Assembly: GCA_021818425.1 (NCBI GenBank)
Contig: JAKAEC010000001.1
Coordinates: forward strand, 62,001 to 126,000
DNA length: 64,000 nucleotides
From: Pseudomonadota bacterium
Lineage (GTDB): Bacteria > Pseudomonadota > Alphaproteobacteria > Acetobacterales > Acetobacteraceae
Reading direction: 5' to 3'
Of the stretch, positions 11,610-22,943 are shown one piece after another; position 1 is the first letter of the stretch, and each line of letters opens with the position of its first letter. Below the pieces are notes generated by a model, which saw only the letters and a program-made list of their open reading frames with translations, searched no databases and had not been told where the DNA came from. A program made the position numbers and the translations under genes.

Positions 11610-12511
11610 TGCGCGTGGCGGTGTTGATGGGCGGCGTATCGTCGGAGAGAGAGGTCTCGCTGAAGTCTGGCCGCCAGGTTTGCATTGCCCTGAGCGAGGC
11701 GGGGTATGAGGTCATTCCGATTATCGTTACATCGGACCTCTCGGCGCTGTTGGCGGCACTCACGCCGCGACCGGATGTGGTGTTCAACGCGCTGCATGGC
11801 CGCTTTGGTGAGGATGGCACGATCCAGGGGGTTCTGGACTATATCCGCATTCCCTATACCCATTCTGGTGTACGCGCTTCAGCCGTGGCTATGGACAAGG
11901 CTGCTGCCAAAGCCGTGTTCGCAGCTGCGGGGCTGCCGATCGCACCGCATAAGATCATCGACATTTCCGAATTGCTGGAACAAGATCCGCTGCCACGCCC
12001 CTATGTGGTAAAGCCAGTGAACGAGGGCTCTTCCGTCGGTGTATTCATCATTAAGAAAGGTGATAACCTTCACGCTGGGATTGTTGCTGATTGGCAGTTT
12101 GGCCCAGCAATGGTCGAACAATATATTCCGGGACGCGAACTGACCGTGGGGGTTTTGGAAAACCGCGCTTTGACCGTGACGGAAATTCTGCCTACCGAAA
12201 AGTTTTATGATTATCACGCGAAATACGCTGCCGGTGGCTCACGCCATGTGCTGCCAGCTGAAATTCCGGATGACATAGCCGCGCGTGCCAAGGAAATTGC
12301 GGTGGCGGCACACAGTGCACTGGGTTGCCGGGGCGCATCGCGCGCCGACCTGCGGTATGACCCGGACACAGGGCGCCTGATCTTGCTTGAAGTGAACACA
12401 CAGCCAGGTATGACCGCGACATCGCTGCTGCCGGAGCAGGCTGCCCATGAGGGTGTTGATTTTCCTGAGCTGTGCGCCTGGATTGTGGAGAGAGCCACAT
12501 GCCGCGTATAG
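11606..12511 (+). CDS. ddl: D-alanine--D-alanine ligase
   Basis: ATP-grasp; LMGGVSSEREVSLKSG, RPYVVKPVNEGSSVGV, LLEVNTQPGMT. Confidence 0.95.
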   Translation: MMRVAVLMGGVSSEREVSLKSGRQVCIALSEAGYEVIPIIVTSDLSALLAALTPRPDVVFNALHGRFGEDGTIQGVLDYIRIPYTHSGVRASAVAMDKAAAKAVFAAAGLPIAPHKIIDISELLEQDPLPRPYVVKPVNEGSSVGVFIIKKGDNLHAGIVADWQFGPAMVEQYIPGRELTVGVLENRALTVTEILPTEKFYDYHAKYAAGGSRHVLPAEIPDDIAARAKEIAVAAHSALGCRGASRADLRYDPDTGRLILLEVNTQPGMTATSLLPEQAAHEGVDFPELCAWIVERATCRV

Positions 12512-13500
12512 AGACGCTCGAGCGTCCGGTGCCCGCATCTTCACGCGCCCCGAGAGCGCGTGGCGCGCGTGGGCGCAAGGTGTCGCCGCCTCAGGATAGG
12601 CTGACGCAGCGCGCGCTGTTTTTCCGCCGGGTGAAGAGGAGCCTGAAGCCGAGTTTGTGGCTGCTTGGCGCGGGGGCGGTTCTGGTGGCAATGGGGGAGT
12701 TAGTTCGCAGTTTACCTAGCCCGTCGCCGCTGGCCTTGCACAAGATTGTTACAGCAAGCCCGGCGCCTGAAGCGCCTGCAGCCGTGTCTCAACCTGGAAT
12801 TCTGGCTGATGCGCTTGCCGGGCTTGGCTTTCGCATCACCAGCATCAGAGTCATCGGTGCGTCCGCTGTGGACCAGGCGGCGATCTCCCGCGCCATTGGC
12901 GTGAAAGAGGGAGAGCCTTCCTTTGGACTTTCCTTGGCGGCCATTCAGCAGCGGGTGCAAGCGCTGGGCCCGGTGCAGTCCGCGACTATAGAACGCCTTC
13001 TGCCGGGCACGTTGGTTGTTCGTGTGACCGAACGGAATGCCTACGCCATCTGGCAGACGATCCAGAATGGTCATGTCGTGTTCGAACTCATCGACAAGGA
13101 CGGCAATATCATTTCCGCTCAGGATGCGGCTGCAGCCAAGCGGCGCGAACCGTCGCTGTTGTTGTTGTCTGGGGCGGGAGCGCCTAAGCAAGCTAAAGTT
13201 CTGATTCCACAATTGCAGGCCCAGCCAACCGTTTTCTCGCATGTTGCAGCTGCCGAACGCGTTGACAGGTTGCGTTGGAACCTAATTTTGAAGAATGGGA
13301 CCGTGGTTGATCTGCCAGCGGAAAATCAAGTTTCCGCTTTGGCGCAGCTCGCCGCTCTGCAAAACTCCATGCAGTTGCTCGACAGGCCGGTGGAGTTGAT
13401 AGATTTGCGCCAAGCGGGACGCATGGTGGTGCGGCCATATGCGTCCGCAGCGTCTGGCGCAAGGCAAAACCGCTCCGATAAACGGCAGGAGAGACAATGA
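12499..13500 (+). CDS. ftsQ: Cell division protein FtsQ
   Basis: Cytoplasmic basic N-terminus, single TM, POTRA/FtsQ-like region; position between ddl and ftsA. Confidence 0.9.
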   Translation: MPRIETLERPVPASSRAPRARGARGRKVSPPQDRLTQRALFFRRVKRSLKPSLWLLGAGAVLVAMGELVRSLPSPSPLALHKIVTASPAPEAPAAVSQPGILADALAGLGFRITSIRVIGASAVDQAAISRAIGVKEGEPSFGLSLAAIQQRVQALGPVQSATIERLLPGTLVVRVTERNAYAIWQTIQNGHVVFELIDKDGNIISAQDAAAAKRREPSLLLLSGAGAPKQAKVLIPQLQAQPTVFSHVAAAERVDRLRWNLILKNGTVVDLPAENQVSALAQLAALQNSMQLLDRPVELIDLRQAGRMVVRPYASAASGARQNRSDKRQERQ

Positions 13501-14807
13501 ACAGCATCACTCGCCGTCTGCCGGTGCTGAATGGCGAGGTAAAGCCGCCGCAGGATGAAACGCTGCGAGCTCGAAATTTTAAATCCGGTCCGTTCGGCGT
13601 GCTGGACATCGGATCAAGCAAGATTGCCTGCCTGATCGGGCGTGCAGAAGCGGACGGGCGACTGCGGGCCCTGGGGTTTGGTTGGCAGAAAAGCCGCGGA
13701 ATCAAATCGGGCGGTATTGTCGACCTCGATGAGGCGGAACGGGCGATTCGCGCCGCTGTTGGCGCCGCTGAAGATATGGCCGATATGCGACTGAAATCCG
13801 TCTATGTAAATCTTTCTTGCGGGCAGCCGGAATCGCGGTTGTTCAACGTGCAGTGGCCCGTGGATGGCCGCGCCGTGAACGCTGACGATATCCGTCGGGT
13901 CGTACGCGAGGCCAGGATGCGCGCGTCCACCGAGGGGCGGGTTACGATTCACGCTCTGCCGCTTAGCTTTTCCACCGATGAAACCCCCGGCGTCACGGAT
14001 CCCCGTGGGCTGTACTGCGACACGTTGACTGCGCGGCTGCATATTGTGGATGCTAGCAGCACCGCCCTGCGTACGTTGGCGGCGTGCCTCTCGCGCTGTG
14101 AGCTCGATATCGCGGCGTTGATCTCAGCCCCTTACGCGGCCGGGCTGGCCGCGCTGGTGCGCGACGAGCGCGAGCTTGGCGTAACGGTAATCGATATGGG
14201 CGGCGGTACCACCACAATGGCAGTGTTTTTTGAAGGCCAGGTGCTGCACACAGAGCAATTGCCGGTTGGCGGTAATCATGTCACGGCGGATATCGCCATG
14301 GGGCTCTCCACACCATTGGCTCATGCGGAGCGGCTGAAGGCTCTATATGGAAGCTGCCATTCTTCACCTGATGACGCAAAAGAGCTTTTACCCGTGCCCT
14401 CGGTGGGGGAGGCGGAACACCAAATTGCCCAGGTGCCACGCTCGCACCTTATCTCTTGCATCAAGCCGCGGCTCGAAGAGATTTTCGAAATGGTGAAGGA
14501 TCGGCTGGAGACCGCTGGCCTCGGCCGAGCGGGCAATGGTCGTGTTGTGCTCACCGGAGGTGCGTCGCAGCTCGGCGGCGTGCGAGACCTTGCCACACAG
14601 ATTCTTGAACGTCCCATTCGTCATGGTCATCCCGCGAGCGTGGTCGGCTTACCCGATGCAGCTGGCGCACCAAATTTTGCCACGCTTGTCGGCTTGCTCG
14701 CGTTCGCTACGGGTGATGGCCAAACGATGCAGGATATCGATTTTGAAGTGGAGCGAAGCCACAGCTGGTTTGGTCGCATTGCTGATTTTTTGAAAAATCG
14801 TGTTTGA
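13497..14807 (+). CDS. ftsA: Cell division protein FtsA
   Basis: Actin-like ATPase (GVLDIGSSKIACLIGR, VIDMGGGTTTMAVF, VLTGGASQL). Confidence 0.95.
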   Translation: MNSITRRLPVLNGEVKPPQDETLRARNFKSGPFGVLDIGSSKIACLIGRAEADGRLRALGFGWQKSRGIKSGGIVDLDEAERAIRAAVGAAEDMADMRLKSVYVNLSCGQPESRLFNVQWPVDGRAVNADDIRRVVREARMRASTEGRVTIHALPLSFSTDETPGVTDPRGLYCDTLTARLHIVDASSTALRTLAACLSRCELDIAALISAPYAAGLAALVRDERELGVTVIDMGGGTTTMAVFFEGQVLHTEQLPVGGNHVTADIAMGLSTPLAHAERLKALYGSCHSSPDDAKELLPVPSVGEAEHQIAQVPRSHLISCIKPRLEEIFEMVKDRLETAGLGRAGNGRVVLTGGASQLGGVRDLATQILERPIRHGHPASVVGLPDAAGAPNFATLVGLLAFATGDGQTMQDIDFEVERSHSWFGRIADFLKNRV

Positions 14808-14857
14808 CATGAAAACGGCGCGTTCGTTACCGATGCTGTTCAAGGAGAGAGAAGCTC

Positions 14858-16336
14858 ATGGTTTTGCATTTGTCTGTGGATAAGCCCACGCACACTGACT
14901 TCACGCCCCGCATAACCGTCTTTGGTGTTGGCGGCGGCGGATGCAACGCCGTGAACAACATGATCCAGATGAATTTGCCTGGCGTGGAGTTCGTTGTTGC
15001 TAACACCGATGCACAACAATTGCAGCGGTCTTTGGCTGAGAAGCGTATTCAACTCGGCCCACATCTTACCCAGGGTAATGGCGCTGGCGGCCGGCCGGAC
15101 ATCGGCAAGCTCTCTGCCGACGAAGCTGCGGAGGAACTGGCGCGCCACCTTGAAAATACGCATATGGTATTCATCACCGCTGGCATGGGCGGCGGCACTG
15201 GAACGGGTGCCGCGCCGGTGATAGCCCGCATGGCGCGCGAACGCGATATTCTCACAGTTGGTGTTGTAACCAAACCGTTTGCTTTCGAAGGCAAGCGCCG
15301 CATGCGTGCCGCTGAGGAAGGTATCGTCGAGATGCAAGCCTACGTCGACACGTTGATCGTAATTCCCAACCAGAATCTCTTTAAGGTTGCCAACGAGCGC
15401 ACGGGTTGGAAAGAAGCATTCGAGATGGCAGACAACGTACTCTACATGGGCGTGCGTGGTGTTACTGACCTGATGGTGATGCCCGGCATCGTGAATCTTG
15501 ATTTTGCCGATGTACGTTCCGTGATGCGCGAGATGGGCAAGGCGATGATGGGTACCGGCGAGGCCGAGGGGGAAGATCGCGCGATTCGTGCCGCTGAGGC
15601 TGCGATCAGCAATCCGCTGCTCGAAGACACCAACATGAAGGGCGCGCGTGGCCTACTAATCAACATCACCGGCGGCTCCGATGTGACGCTGTTCGAAATC
15701 GACCAAGCAGCGAACCGCGTGAGCGAGGAGGTCGATACCGATGCCAATATCATGTTTGGAATGTCGCTCGATGAAACGATGTCCGGCCGAATCCGGGTGT
15801 CCGTGGTGGCGACCGGCATCGACTCCCTGCCGGTTTCCACTCCGAATCTGAAAGTGGTTAACGGCGGGGTAGAGAACAATCAGTTTGTGCAGGCAGTGGC
15901 AACCCAAAATGCGCAGTCTCAGTCCCAGGCTGCAGGTGTTGCCAGGCCGGCTGGCTATGTGCCCGAGCCTCCGGCGGGCCCGCTGGTTTCAAGGGCGTTT
16001 ACCGATCGCGGGACGGAGGCGGGTGCTGTTGGCGCAGAAGGCTCAGTTGCAATGGATACGCCTGCGGTGCCCCGCCCGGTTCCGCCAGTGATGCGCCCAG
16101 CGGCTGTGGCGCCCGCTCCGGTGCGTGCACCCGAGCCGGTTAAGACGGGCAGTATATTCAAATCTGTTTTTGGGTTTGGTGGCCATAAGCCTGCGGCACC
16201 CGCGCCGCAGCAACACCGACAGGAACCTGCGATGCGTGTCGACGAAGCCCATGAGGGGCCGCGCGCCGCAGTGCGGCCGGCGCAGGTGGATGAGGTTGGG
16301 CTGGATATTCCAGCTTTCCTGCGACGCAACCAGTAA
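14858..16336 (+). CDS. ftsZ: Cell division protein FtsZ
   Basis: Tubulin signature [11 protein letters not shown]; conserved C-terminal peptide [18 protein letters not shown] upstream. Confidence 0.97.
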   Translation: MVLHLSVDKPTHTDFTPRITVFGVGGGGCNAVNNMIQMNLPGVEFVVANTDAQQLQRSLAEKRIQLGPHLTQGNGAGGRPDIGKLSADEAAEELARHLENTHMVFITAGMGGGTGTGAAPVIARMARERDILTVGVVTKPFAFEGKRRMRAAEEGIVEMQAYVDTLIVIPNQNLFKVANERTGWKEAFEMADNVLYMGVRGVTDLMVMPGIVNLDFADVRSVMREMGKAMMGTGEAEGEDRAIRAAEAAISNPLLEDTNMKGARGLLINITGGSDVTLFEIDQAANRVSEEVDTDANIMFGMSLDETMSGRIRVSVVATGIDSLPVSTPNLKVVNGGVENNQFVQAVATQNAQSQSQAAGVARPAGYVPEPPAGPLVSRAFTDRGTEAGAVGAEGSVAMDTPAVPRPVPPVMRPAAVAPAPVRAPEPVKTGSIFKSVFGFGGHKPAAPAPQQHRQEPAMRVDEAHEGPRAAVRPAQVDEVGLDIPAFLRRNQ

Positions 16337-16351
16337 GGGTGGCCTAGCTTT

Positions 16352-16380
16352 AAAAACCCGGGTGCTCAGCCCGGGTTTTT
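16352..16380 (+). terminator. Rho-independent terminator after ftsZ
   Basis: AAAAACCCGGGTGCTCAGCCCGGGTTTTT: GC-rich stem followed by T5 directly after the ftsZ stop; A-tract on the other side allows bidirectional use. Confidence 0.85.
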
Positions 16381-16663
16381 ATTTCCGGGAGACGTAACGC
16401 CGCTGCCCAGTGATAGGATTATACCATACTTCCAGCAGTTCCCCGGATGAGGGGTCTTGAAAAACTTCTTGCGTACGCTCCCACCCTGGGCCGGGCGGCG
16501 CGGTGAGGTTGCGGTGGTAACGCCGTTCAAACAGCGTGCCTCCCAGGATTAACAGGCCGAATGCCAATAGCCCAAGCATGCCGCCGCCAGCTCCAAGTAA
16601 CAGCCCTAGAGCGGCACCGGCGCAACACAACCCGCCCAGGGCCAGAACGGTTGCCCGCAACAA
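16379..16663 (-). CDS. Small membrane protein of unknown function
   Basis: 94-aa ORF, hydrophobic Leu/Gly-rich N-terminal half; adjacent and co-oriented with the ybjQ-like gene. Confidence 0.5.
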   Translation of the reverse strand: MLRATVLALGGLCCAGAALGLLLGAGGGMLGLLAFGLLILGGTLFERRYHRNLTAPPGPGWERTQEVFQDPSSGELLEVWYNPITGQRRYVSRK

Positions 16664-16665
16664 GG

Positions 16666-16986
16666 TCAGGCGGGTTCCAGCATCACGGCGGTACCGTAGG
16701 CGACGATTTCACTCATAGTTTGGCCCATTTCGGAAGAGTCGAACCGCATCATCACGATGGCATTGGCACCCATTATAGTGGCATTTGCCACCATGCGGTC
16801 CACTGCGTGGCGCCGAGCTTCCTCCAGCATGGAAGTGTATTCTTTGATTTCGCCGCCTACGATCGAGCGCAGTCCGGCCATCATGTTACCGCCCAGCCCC
16901 CGGCTTCGCACTACCACGCCAAAGCACTGTCCTAAGCATTGGCGGACCTTGAAACCGGCGACATTTTCCGTCGTCGTGACGATCAT
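16666..16986 (-). CDS. YbjQ/UPF0145 family protein
   Basis: N-term MIVTTTENVAGF and C-term GANAIVMMRFDSSE...EIVAYGTAV typical of the YbjQ family. Confidence 0.85.
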   Translation of the reverse strand: MIVTTTENVAGFKVRQCLGQCFGVVVRSRGLGGNMMAGLRSIVGGEIKEYTSMLEEARRHAVDRMVANATIMGANAIVMMRFDSSEMGQTMSEIVAYGTAVMLEPA

Positions 16987-17118
16987 GGCATTCGCCCCTC
17001 CCTTGTTTCAGGCTGAGCACAGCATGGCGGTGAACTCACAACAAGCGGGAAACCTTGTCTCGACATCAAAATATTTTGGCCTTCTGTTTTGTATTCTTTC
17101 ATAAACAATGACTTATAA

Positions 17119-17138
17119 AGAAATAATCAGAAATAATG
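17119..17138. repeat. Tandem 10-mer AGAAATAATC/AGAAATAATG in the lpxC upstream region
   Basis: Read directly from the sequence; AT-rich patch in the ybjQ-lpxC divergent intergenic region. Confidence 0.6.
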
Positions 17139-17202
17139 ATTTATTGGCCGTGTTGCGCCGCAATGAGTAAATTTCGGATGCCAAAAGTTAAGTGGGATTT
17201 GG

Positions 17203-18138
17203 ATGTCGTCTTTGCGTGACAGATACAGCATGGTGCAGCTTGACGCTGTTTCGCGCCGGACTTTGAAGGCGCCGATTTCAGCTGTCGGCCGCGGCTTGCA
17301 CAGCGGGGCGGATGTACGGATTACCCTCAACCCTGCGAAGCTGAATACCGGCATCCTGTTCCGCCGGACGGATCTGGGTGTTGAGATTCAGGCGCGTTTC
17401 GACAACGTGACGGACACGCGGCTTTGCACGTTGCTCTCAGTTGGAGAGGCCCGCATCGGCACTGTCGAACATCTGATGGCGGCTTTGGCAGCTGCCGGCA
17501 TCGACGATCTGATTGTCGACGTGGATGCCCCCGAATTGCCGGTGTTTGATGGTTCTGCGGCACCTTTTCTGTTTTTGATCGAGAGCGCTGGAATTGTCGA
17601 ACATGGCGGCGGGCGGGCGGTTTTGGACATTCTGCGCCCTGTGCGCGTGGAGCAGAACGGGTCGTTTGCTGAGCTACGTCCGCACCGAGCTGGTGGTGCG
17701 GGGCTAGAGGTTTCTCTCTCCATCGCTTTTCAAGCGCGTGCCATTGGCACGCAAGCATATCATTTCCACCTCTCCGCCAAGGGGTTTGCGGACGAAATCG
17801 CCCGGGCCCGCACTTTTACCCTGCGCGATGAGATCGAGGCGCTGCGTGCGGCAGGGCTGGCCCGTGGCGGCTCTCTGGGGAATGCGGTGGTAGTTGATGA
17901 TGAAAAAATCATGAACCCTGAGGGGTTGCGCTACGATGACGAGTTTGTTCGTCACAAGCTGCTGGACGTGATCGGTGATCTTTATCTGGCTGGCGCGCCG
18001 ATCTCGGGGCGGTTCATTGGCAGCCGTACCGGCCATGGTCTAAATAACCAACTGCTCCGGGCGGTGTTCGCTGACCCGGCTAATTACCGTTTGGCAGTTG
18101 GCGCGCCGGACATGCCGCTGCAGCTGACGGCGGCCTGA
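17203..18138 (+). CDS. lpxC: UDP-3-O-acyl-N-acetylglucosamine deacetylase
   Basis: GRGLHSG, VEHLMAALAAAGIDD, HKLLDVIGDLYLAG motifs; start uncertain (Met at 17230 possible). Confidence 0.94.
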   Translation: MSSLRDRYSMVQLDAVSRRTLKAPISAVGRGLHSGADVRITLNPAKLNTGILFRRTDLGVEIQARFDNVTDTRLCTLLSVGEARIGTVEHLMAALAAAGIDDLIVDVDAPELPVFDGSAAPFLFLIESAGIVEHGGGRAVLDILRPVRVEQNGSFAELRPHRAGGAGLEVSLSIAFQARAIGTQAYHFHLSAKGFADEIARARTFTLRDEIEALRAAGLARGGSLGNAVVVDDEKIMNPEGLRYDDEFVRHKLLDVIGDLYLAGAPISGRFIGSRTGHGLNNQLLRAVFADPANYRLAVGAPDMPLQLTAA

Positions 18139-18198
18139 AGGCGTTCTGGCCGCCTTATCTTGCACGTGGACGACGGCTGGTTTACCTCGCGGCAGTAA

Positions 18199-19491
<1,293 letters not shown>

Positions 19492-19504
19492 AGAAGTGGC
19501 CCAT

Positions 19505-19540
19505 ACATTTGCCTGTCCTGTAAAGCGGGCAGGCAGATGT
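19505..19540. terminator. Long hairpin between convergent eno and the TPR-like gene (possible terminator)
   Basis: ACATTTGCCTGTCC-TGTAAAGC-GGGCAGGCAGATGT, 14-bp stem with two G-U type positions; no T-tract. Confidence 0.5.
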
Positions 19541-19575
19541 CATCCGGGTCTATAGCCATAATTTGAAGCTGTTCA

Positions 19576-20355
19576 TCACCAGCCGCTGCTGTTCAGGCCG
19601 TCGTCGATATTGTCGTTGTTATCCCAGCCCGGATTTCCGAGCAGTCCGTCGTCACAACCCGAGCCAAAGTCTTGTTGTGGTGATGCGGCCTGCGCATCCC
19701 AGCCGCCCATCATGTCGTCCACGATGCGCTCACCTGCAGCAAAGCCTGCACCAGCGGCAAGGCCAGATACAATAGAGCTGCCAAACCCGCCACCCATCGG
19801 GCCGTAGCCGCCCGGACCATATGGGCCGCCGCTCGGCGGGTAATTGCCGTAGGACGTGCTCGGGTCGCGAGGATAATAAGGTCTATAAGCCATCTGCGGC
19901 CGACGGATGCCGGAAAACAGGCGCAATACCAAGAATAGCAGGATCAACCCGCCTATGATCAGCGGCACAGGACCGATGCCGTCGCGATGTTCCGTCGTCC
20001 TCGTAGGGGAGGCGTACGCGGCATTGATATGCGCGCGTAGTGCCGCAGCTTTTTGTGGATCGGCGAAAGGGAGGCCCGGGGCATATTGATCGGCCCTCGC
20101 CAGCGCCTGTGCCGCGGCACTTTCATCGCCCCGTGCGTCCTGTGCTTCTGCCATCAAGTACCACGCCGTACCGCTCCCAGGGTGCTGCTGGAGTACACCG
20201 CGCAGCAATTGAATGGCCCCAGCATCTTCACCGTTGTCGATCATAGTCTGAATCTGGCGAGGGGTGGCGGCCGTACCCTGCGCTTGAGCGGGCAGCGTCG
20301 GGGCCAAAAAAACCGCGGCTGCCAGAGCAAAAAGGCAAAGAGATCGTTTAGTCAT
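19576..20355 (-). CDS. Secreted/membrane TPR-like protein with Gly/Pro/Tyr-rich linker
   Basis: Signal peptide (MTKRSLCLFALAAAVFLAPTLPAQAQ), TPR-like helices, TM segment, Gly-rich GSSIVSGLAAGAGFAAGERIVDDMMGG tail. Confidence 0.6.
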   Translation of the reverse strand: MTKRSLCLFALAAAVFLAPTLPAQAQGTAATPRQIQTMIDNGEDAGAIQLLRGVLQQHPGSGTAWYLMAEAQDARGDESAAAQALARADQYAPGLPFADPQKAAALRAHINAAYASPTRTTEHRDGIGPVPLIIGGLILLFLVLRLFSGIRRPQMAYRPYYPRDPSTSYGNYPPSGGPYGPGGYGPMGGGFGSSIVSGLAAGAGFAAGERIVDDMMGGWDAQAASPQQDFGSGCDDGLLGNPGWDNNDNIDDGLNSSGW

Positions 20356-20486
20356 GATTTCAGCAATCCTAATGGCGTCCACGTACTATATGGCTGCACT
20401 TGCGCGGAATATCTACCGTTAGAGCCGCTGGGGCGCGGCAGACAAAGCGCAAGCCGATGCAAAAATAATATACGCGACGCACAAAA

Positions 20487-21083
20487 ATGAATAAAATCCG
20501 AGTCGTGGGGAGAAACACTGCGCGCAGGCCAGAAATGTCTCACCCTGGTTTTGGCGACGAGGAGGCCCCTTGCATGCCTGGTTTGGCTCACGTCGAAGAC
20601 GACACTACCCCCGGCTCTAACCCACTTGATCTGGTTGAACAGGTCATCACGGCAAATGAATGGATGTATGATCGCCGCTCTGAATCTGACCTCGCGGCTG
20701 AGGCGCAAGGCAAATGGTGTGATTATGGCCTTTATTTCTGCTGGTCGGATGAAATTTCGGTGATGCATTTCACGGCAGCCTTCGACATGAAGGCGCCGGC
20801 CAAACAGCGCGGCGCGCTATATGAGCTTTTGGCCAAGGCCAACGAGCGGCTCTGGATTGGGCATTTCGGCATGGATGAGGAGACGGGTATGCCGATGTAC
20901 CGCCACGCTATGTTGCTTCGCGGTACCCCCAGCGCGGCTGCGGGAGCTATCGAGGATATGATTGATATTGCGATCACTGAATGCGAGCGTTTTTTTCCGG
21001 CTTTCCAGTTTGTTCTCTGGGGCGGTAAAAGCGCCGATGAGGCCCTTGACGCCGCAATGCTGGAATGTGCCGGCGAGGCATGA
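20487..21083 (+). CDS. YbjN domain-containing protein
   Basis: YbjN-like fold sequence; located directly upstream of proC as commonly seen in Alphaproteobacteria. Confidence 0.75.
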   Translation: MNKIRVVGRNTARRPEMSHPGFGDEEAPCMPGLAHVEDDTTPGSNPLDLVEQVITANEWMYDRRSESDLAAEAQGKWCDYGLYFCWSDEISVMHFTAAFDMKAPAKQRGALYELLAKANERLWIGHFGMDEETGMPMYRHAMLLRGTPSAAAGAIEDMIDIAITECERFFPAFQFVLWGGKSADEALDAAMLECAGEA

Positions 21084-21097
21084 CATAGAGCGGTCCC

Positions 21098-21904
21098 ATG
21101 ACCGCTCTTCCTTCTCTTCTGCTTGTTGGCGCTGGCCGCATGGGCAGCGCGCTCTTGGCAGGCTGGCGTGAGCAGGGCCTGACACGCGCGTTTGTTGTCG
21201 ACCCCTCTCCGCAGGCGCTCGCCCTGGCCGCCCCTAATGTTTCCGTGCTTGCGGACGTAGCTCTGCTACCAGCGGATTTCATGCCGGAGGCCGTGGTTCT
21301 GGCGGTCAAGCCGCAAATGGCGGCGGAGATGCTGCCTGCCTATGCGCGCTTCGGACCGAAGGCGGTTTTTATCTCCATAATGGCCGGAAAGACCGTGCGG
21401 GGCATAAACCACATGCTGGGCGGTGGCTGCGCCATTGTGAGGGCCATGCCAAATACGCCCGCAGCGGTGCGCCAAGGCATAACCGTTGCCTTTGCTGCCC
21501 CCCAGGTTTCCCACTCTCAGCGCGAGCTTAGCGGCAGGCTGCTGGCTGCAGCGGGGGAGGTGGCCTGGATCGAGGACGAAGCCATGTTGGACCCGGTCAC
21601 GGCCATTTCGGGGGGCGGCCCTGCCTATGTCTTTTTGCTTACCGAACTGCTTGAGCAGGCCGGGCTGGACCACGGTCTGCCACCAGATCTTGCCAGCCTC
21701 ATGGCGCGCCAGACTGTGATCGGTTCGGCGGCGCTGTTGGCTGCATCGCCTGAGGCACCGGAAGCGTTGCGGGTGGCCGTAACCTCGCCGGGCGGTACGA
21801 CCGCGGAAGCGCTGAAACTGTTGCGCGCGGATGACGCTTTGCCAAAAATTTTCAAGGCAGCCATTCAGGCCGCCACTCAGCGGTCCCGGGAGCTCTCGGC
21901 TTAA
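21098..21904 (+). CDS. proC: Pyrroline-5-carboxylate reductase
   Basis: GAGRMGSALL Rossmann motif, VRAMPNTPAAVRQG, AISGGGPAYVF, VTSPGGTTAEAL. Confidence 0.95.
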   Translation: MTALPSLLLVGAGRMGSALLAGWREQGLTRAFVVDPSPQALALAAPNVSVLADVALLPADFMPEAVVLAVKPQMAAEMLPAYARFGPKAVFISIMAGKTVRGINHMLGGGCAIVRAMPNTPAAVRQGITVAFAAPQVSHSQRELSGRLLAAAGEVAWIEDEAMLDPVTAISGGGPAYVFLLTELLEQAGLDHGLPPDLASLMARQTVIGSAALLAASPEAPEALRVAVTSPGGTTAEALKLLRADDALPKIFKAAIQAATQRSRELSA

Positions 21905-21963
21905 TTTACTTTGCGGTTTCTCATTGCTAAACCGCGCCCGAGCAGAATTCCGGGAAGGTTTTA

Positions 21964-22896
21964 ATGAAAATTGTCGCCGCCAACAGCAACCGTCCCCTGG
22001 CCGAAGCCGTCGCCGCGGGGCTGAATTTGCCGCTGGCGAAAGCCTCCATCAGGCGCTTCGCTGACATGGAAGTATTTGTCGAGGTCCATGAAAATGTGCG
22101 TGGGGAGGACGTATTCGTCATCCAATCCACCTCCTACCCCACCAACGACAACCTCATGGAATTGCTGATCACCCTGGATGCATTACGGCGCGGGTCGGCG
22201 AGGCGTGTGACGGCTGTGATTCCCTATTTCGGCTACGCCAGGCAGGACCGCAAATCTGGTCCCCGCACCCCCATCTCGGCCAAACTGGTCGCCAATATCA
22301 TAACCGAGGCTGGCGCCAACCGTGTGCTGACCATGGACCTTCACGCTGGCCAGATTCAGGGGTTCTTCGATATTCCTGTCGATAATCTGCCGACCGCACC
22401 GCTTTTCTCGCGGGACATCCAAGAGCGTTTCGCCGGCCGTCACCCGATGATCGTCTCCCCTGATGTCGGTGGCGTGCTCAGGGCCCGGATCATCGCCCGT
22501 AGACTGAACACGGATCTGGCGATTATCGACAAGCGCCGCGAGCGGGCGGGCGTTTCCGAAGTGATGAATATCATTGGCGATGTGCAGGGGCGTCATTGCA
22601 TTCTGGTTGACGACATCGTCGACTCGGGCGGTACGCTCTGCAATGCCGCCGAAGCATTGCTGGCGAATGGCGCAACTTCGGTTGAGGTTTATGTTTCTCA
22701 TGGGGTGCTCTCGGGGGGGGCTGTGGCGCGCATTGCGGCTTCGCCGATTGAAATGATGACGATCACCGATTCGATCATGGCGACCGAGGCAGTACGCCTT
22801 GCCAACAACATCCGTCAGCTTTCCATTGCTCCACTGATGGCCGAGGCGATGCTGCGCATCTCCACGGAAAGCTCCGTGAGTTCACTATTCGATTAG
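21964..22896 (+). CDS. prs: Ribose-phosphate pyrophosphokinase
   Basis: [53 protein letters not shown] loop. Confidence 0.97.
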   Translation: MKIVAANSNRPLAEAVAAGLNLPLAKASIRRFADMEVFVEVHENVRGEDVFVIQSTSYPTNDNLMELLITLDALRRGSARRVTAVIPYFGYARQDRKSGPRTPISAKLVANIITEAGANRVLTMDLHAGQIQGFFDIPVDNLPTAPLFSRDIQERFAGRHPMIVSPDVGGVLRARIIARRLNTDLAIIDKRRERAGVSEVMNIIGDVQGRHCILVDDIVDSGGTLCNAAEALLANGATSVEVYVSHGVLSGGAVARIAASPIEMMTITDSIMATEAVRLANNIRQLSIAPLMAEAMLRISTESSVSSLFD

Positions 22897-22910
22897 AGCC
22901 GAGTGACACT

Positions 22911-22935
22911 GCCAGTCCCGCAGCGCAGGGCTGGC
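22911..22935. terminator. Hairpin between convergent prs and the succinylglutamate desuccinylase/aspartoacylase-like gene
   Basis: GCCAGTCCC-GCAGCGCA-GGGCTGGC with one bulged T; no clear T-tract. Confidence 0.45.
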
Positions 22936-22943
22936 GGGGGTGT

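Noticed and set aside
18137-18156. AAGGCG...CGCCTT inverted repeat after lpxC as a terminator
   Set aside because: Weak 6-bp stem and no T-run; insufficient support.
21913-21935. GCGGTTT...AAACCGC hairpin between proC and prs as a terminator
   Set aside because: No T-tract, short stem, 9-nt loop; may be chance. Not listed as a feature.
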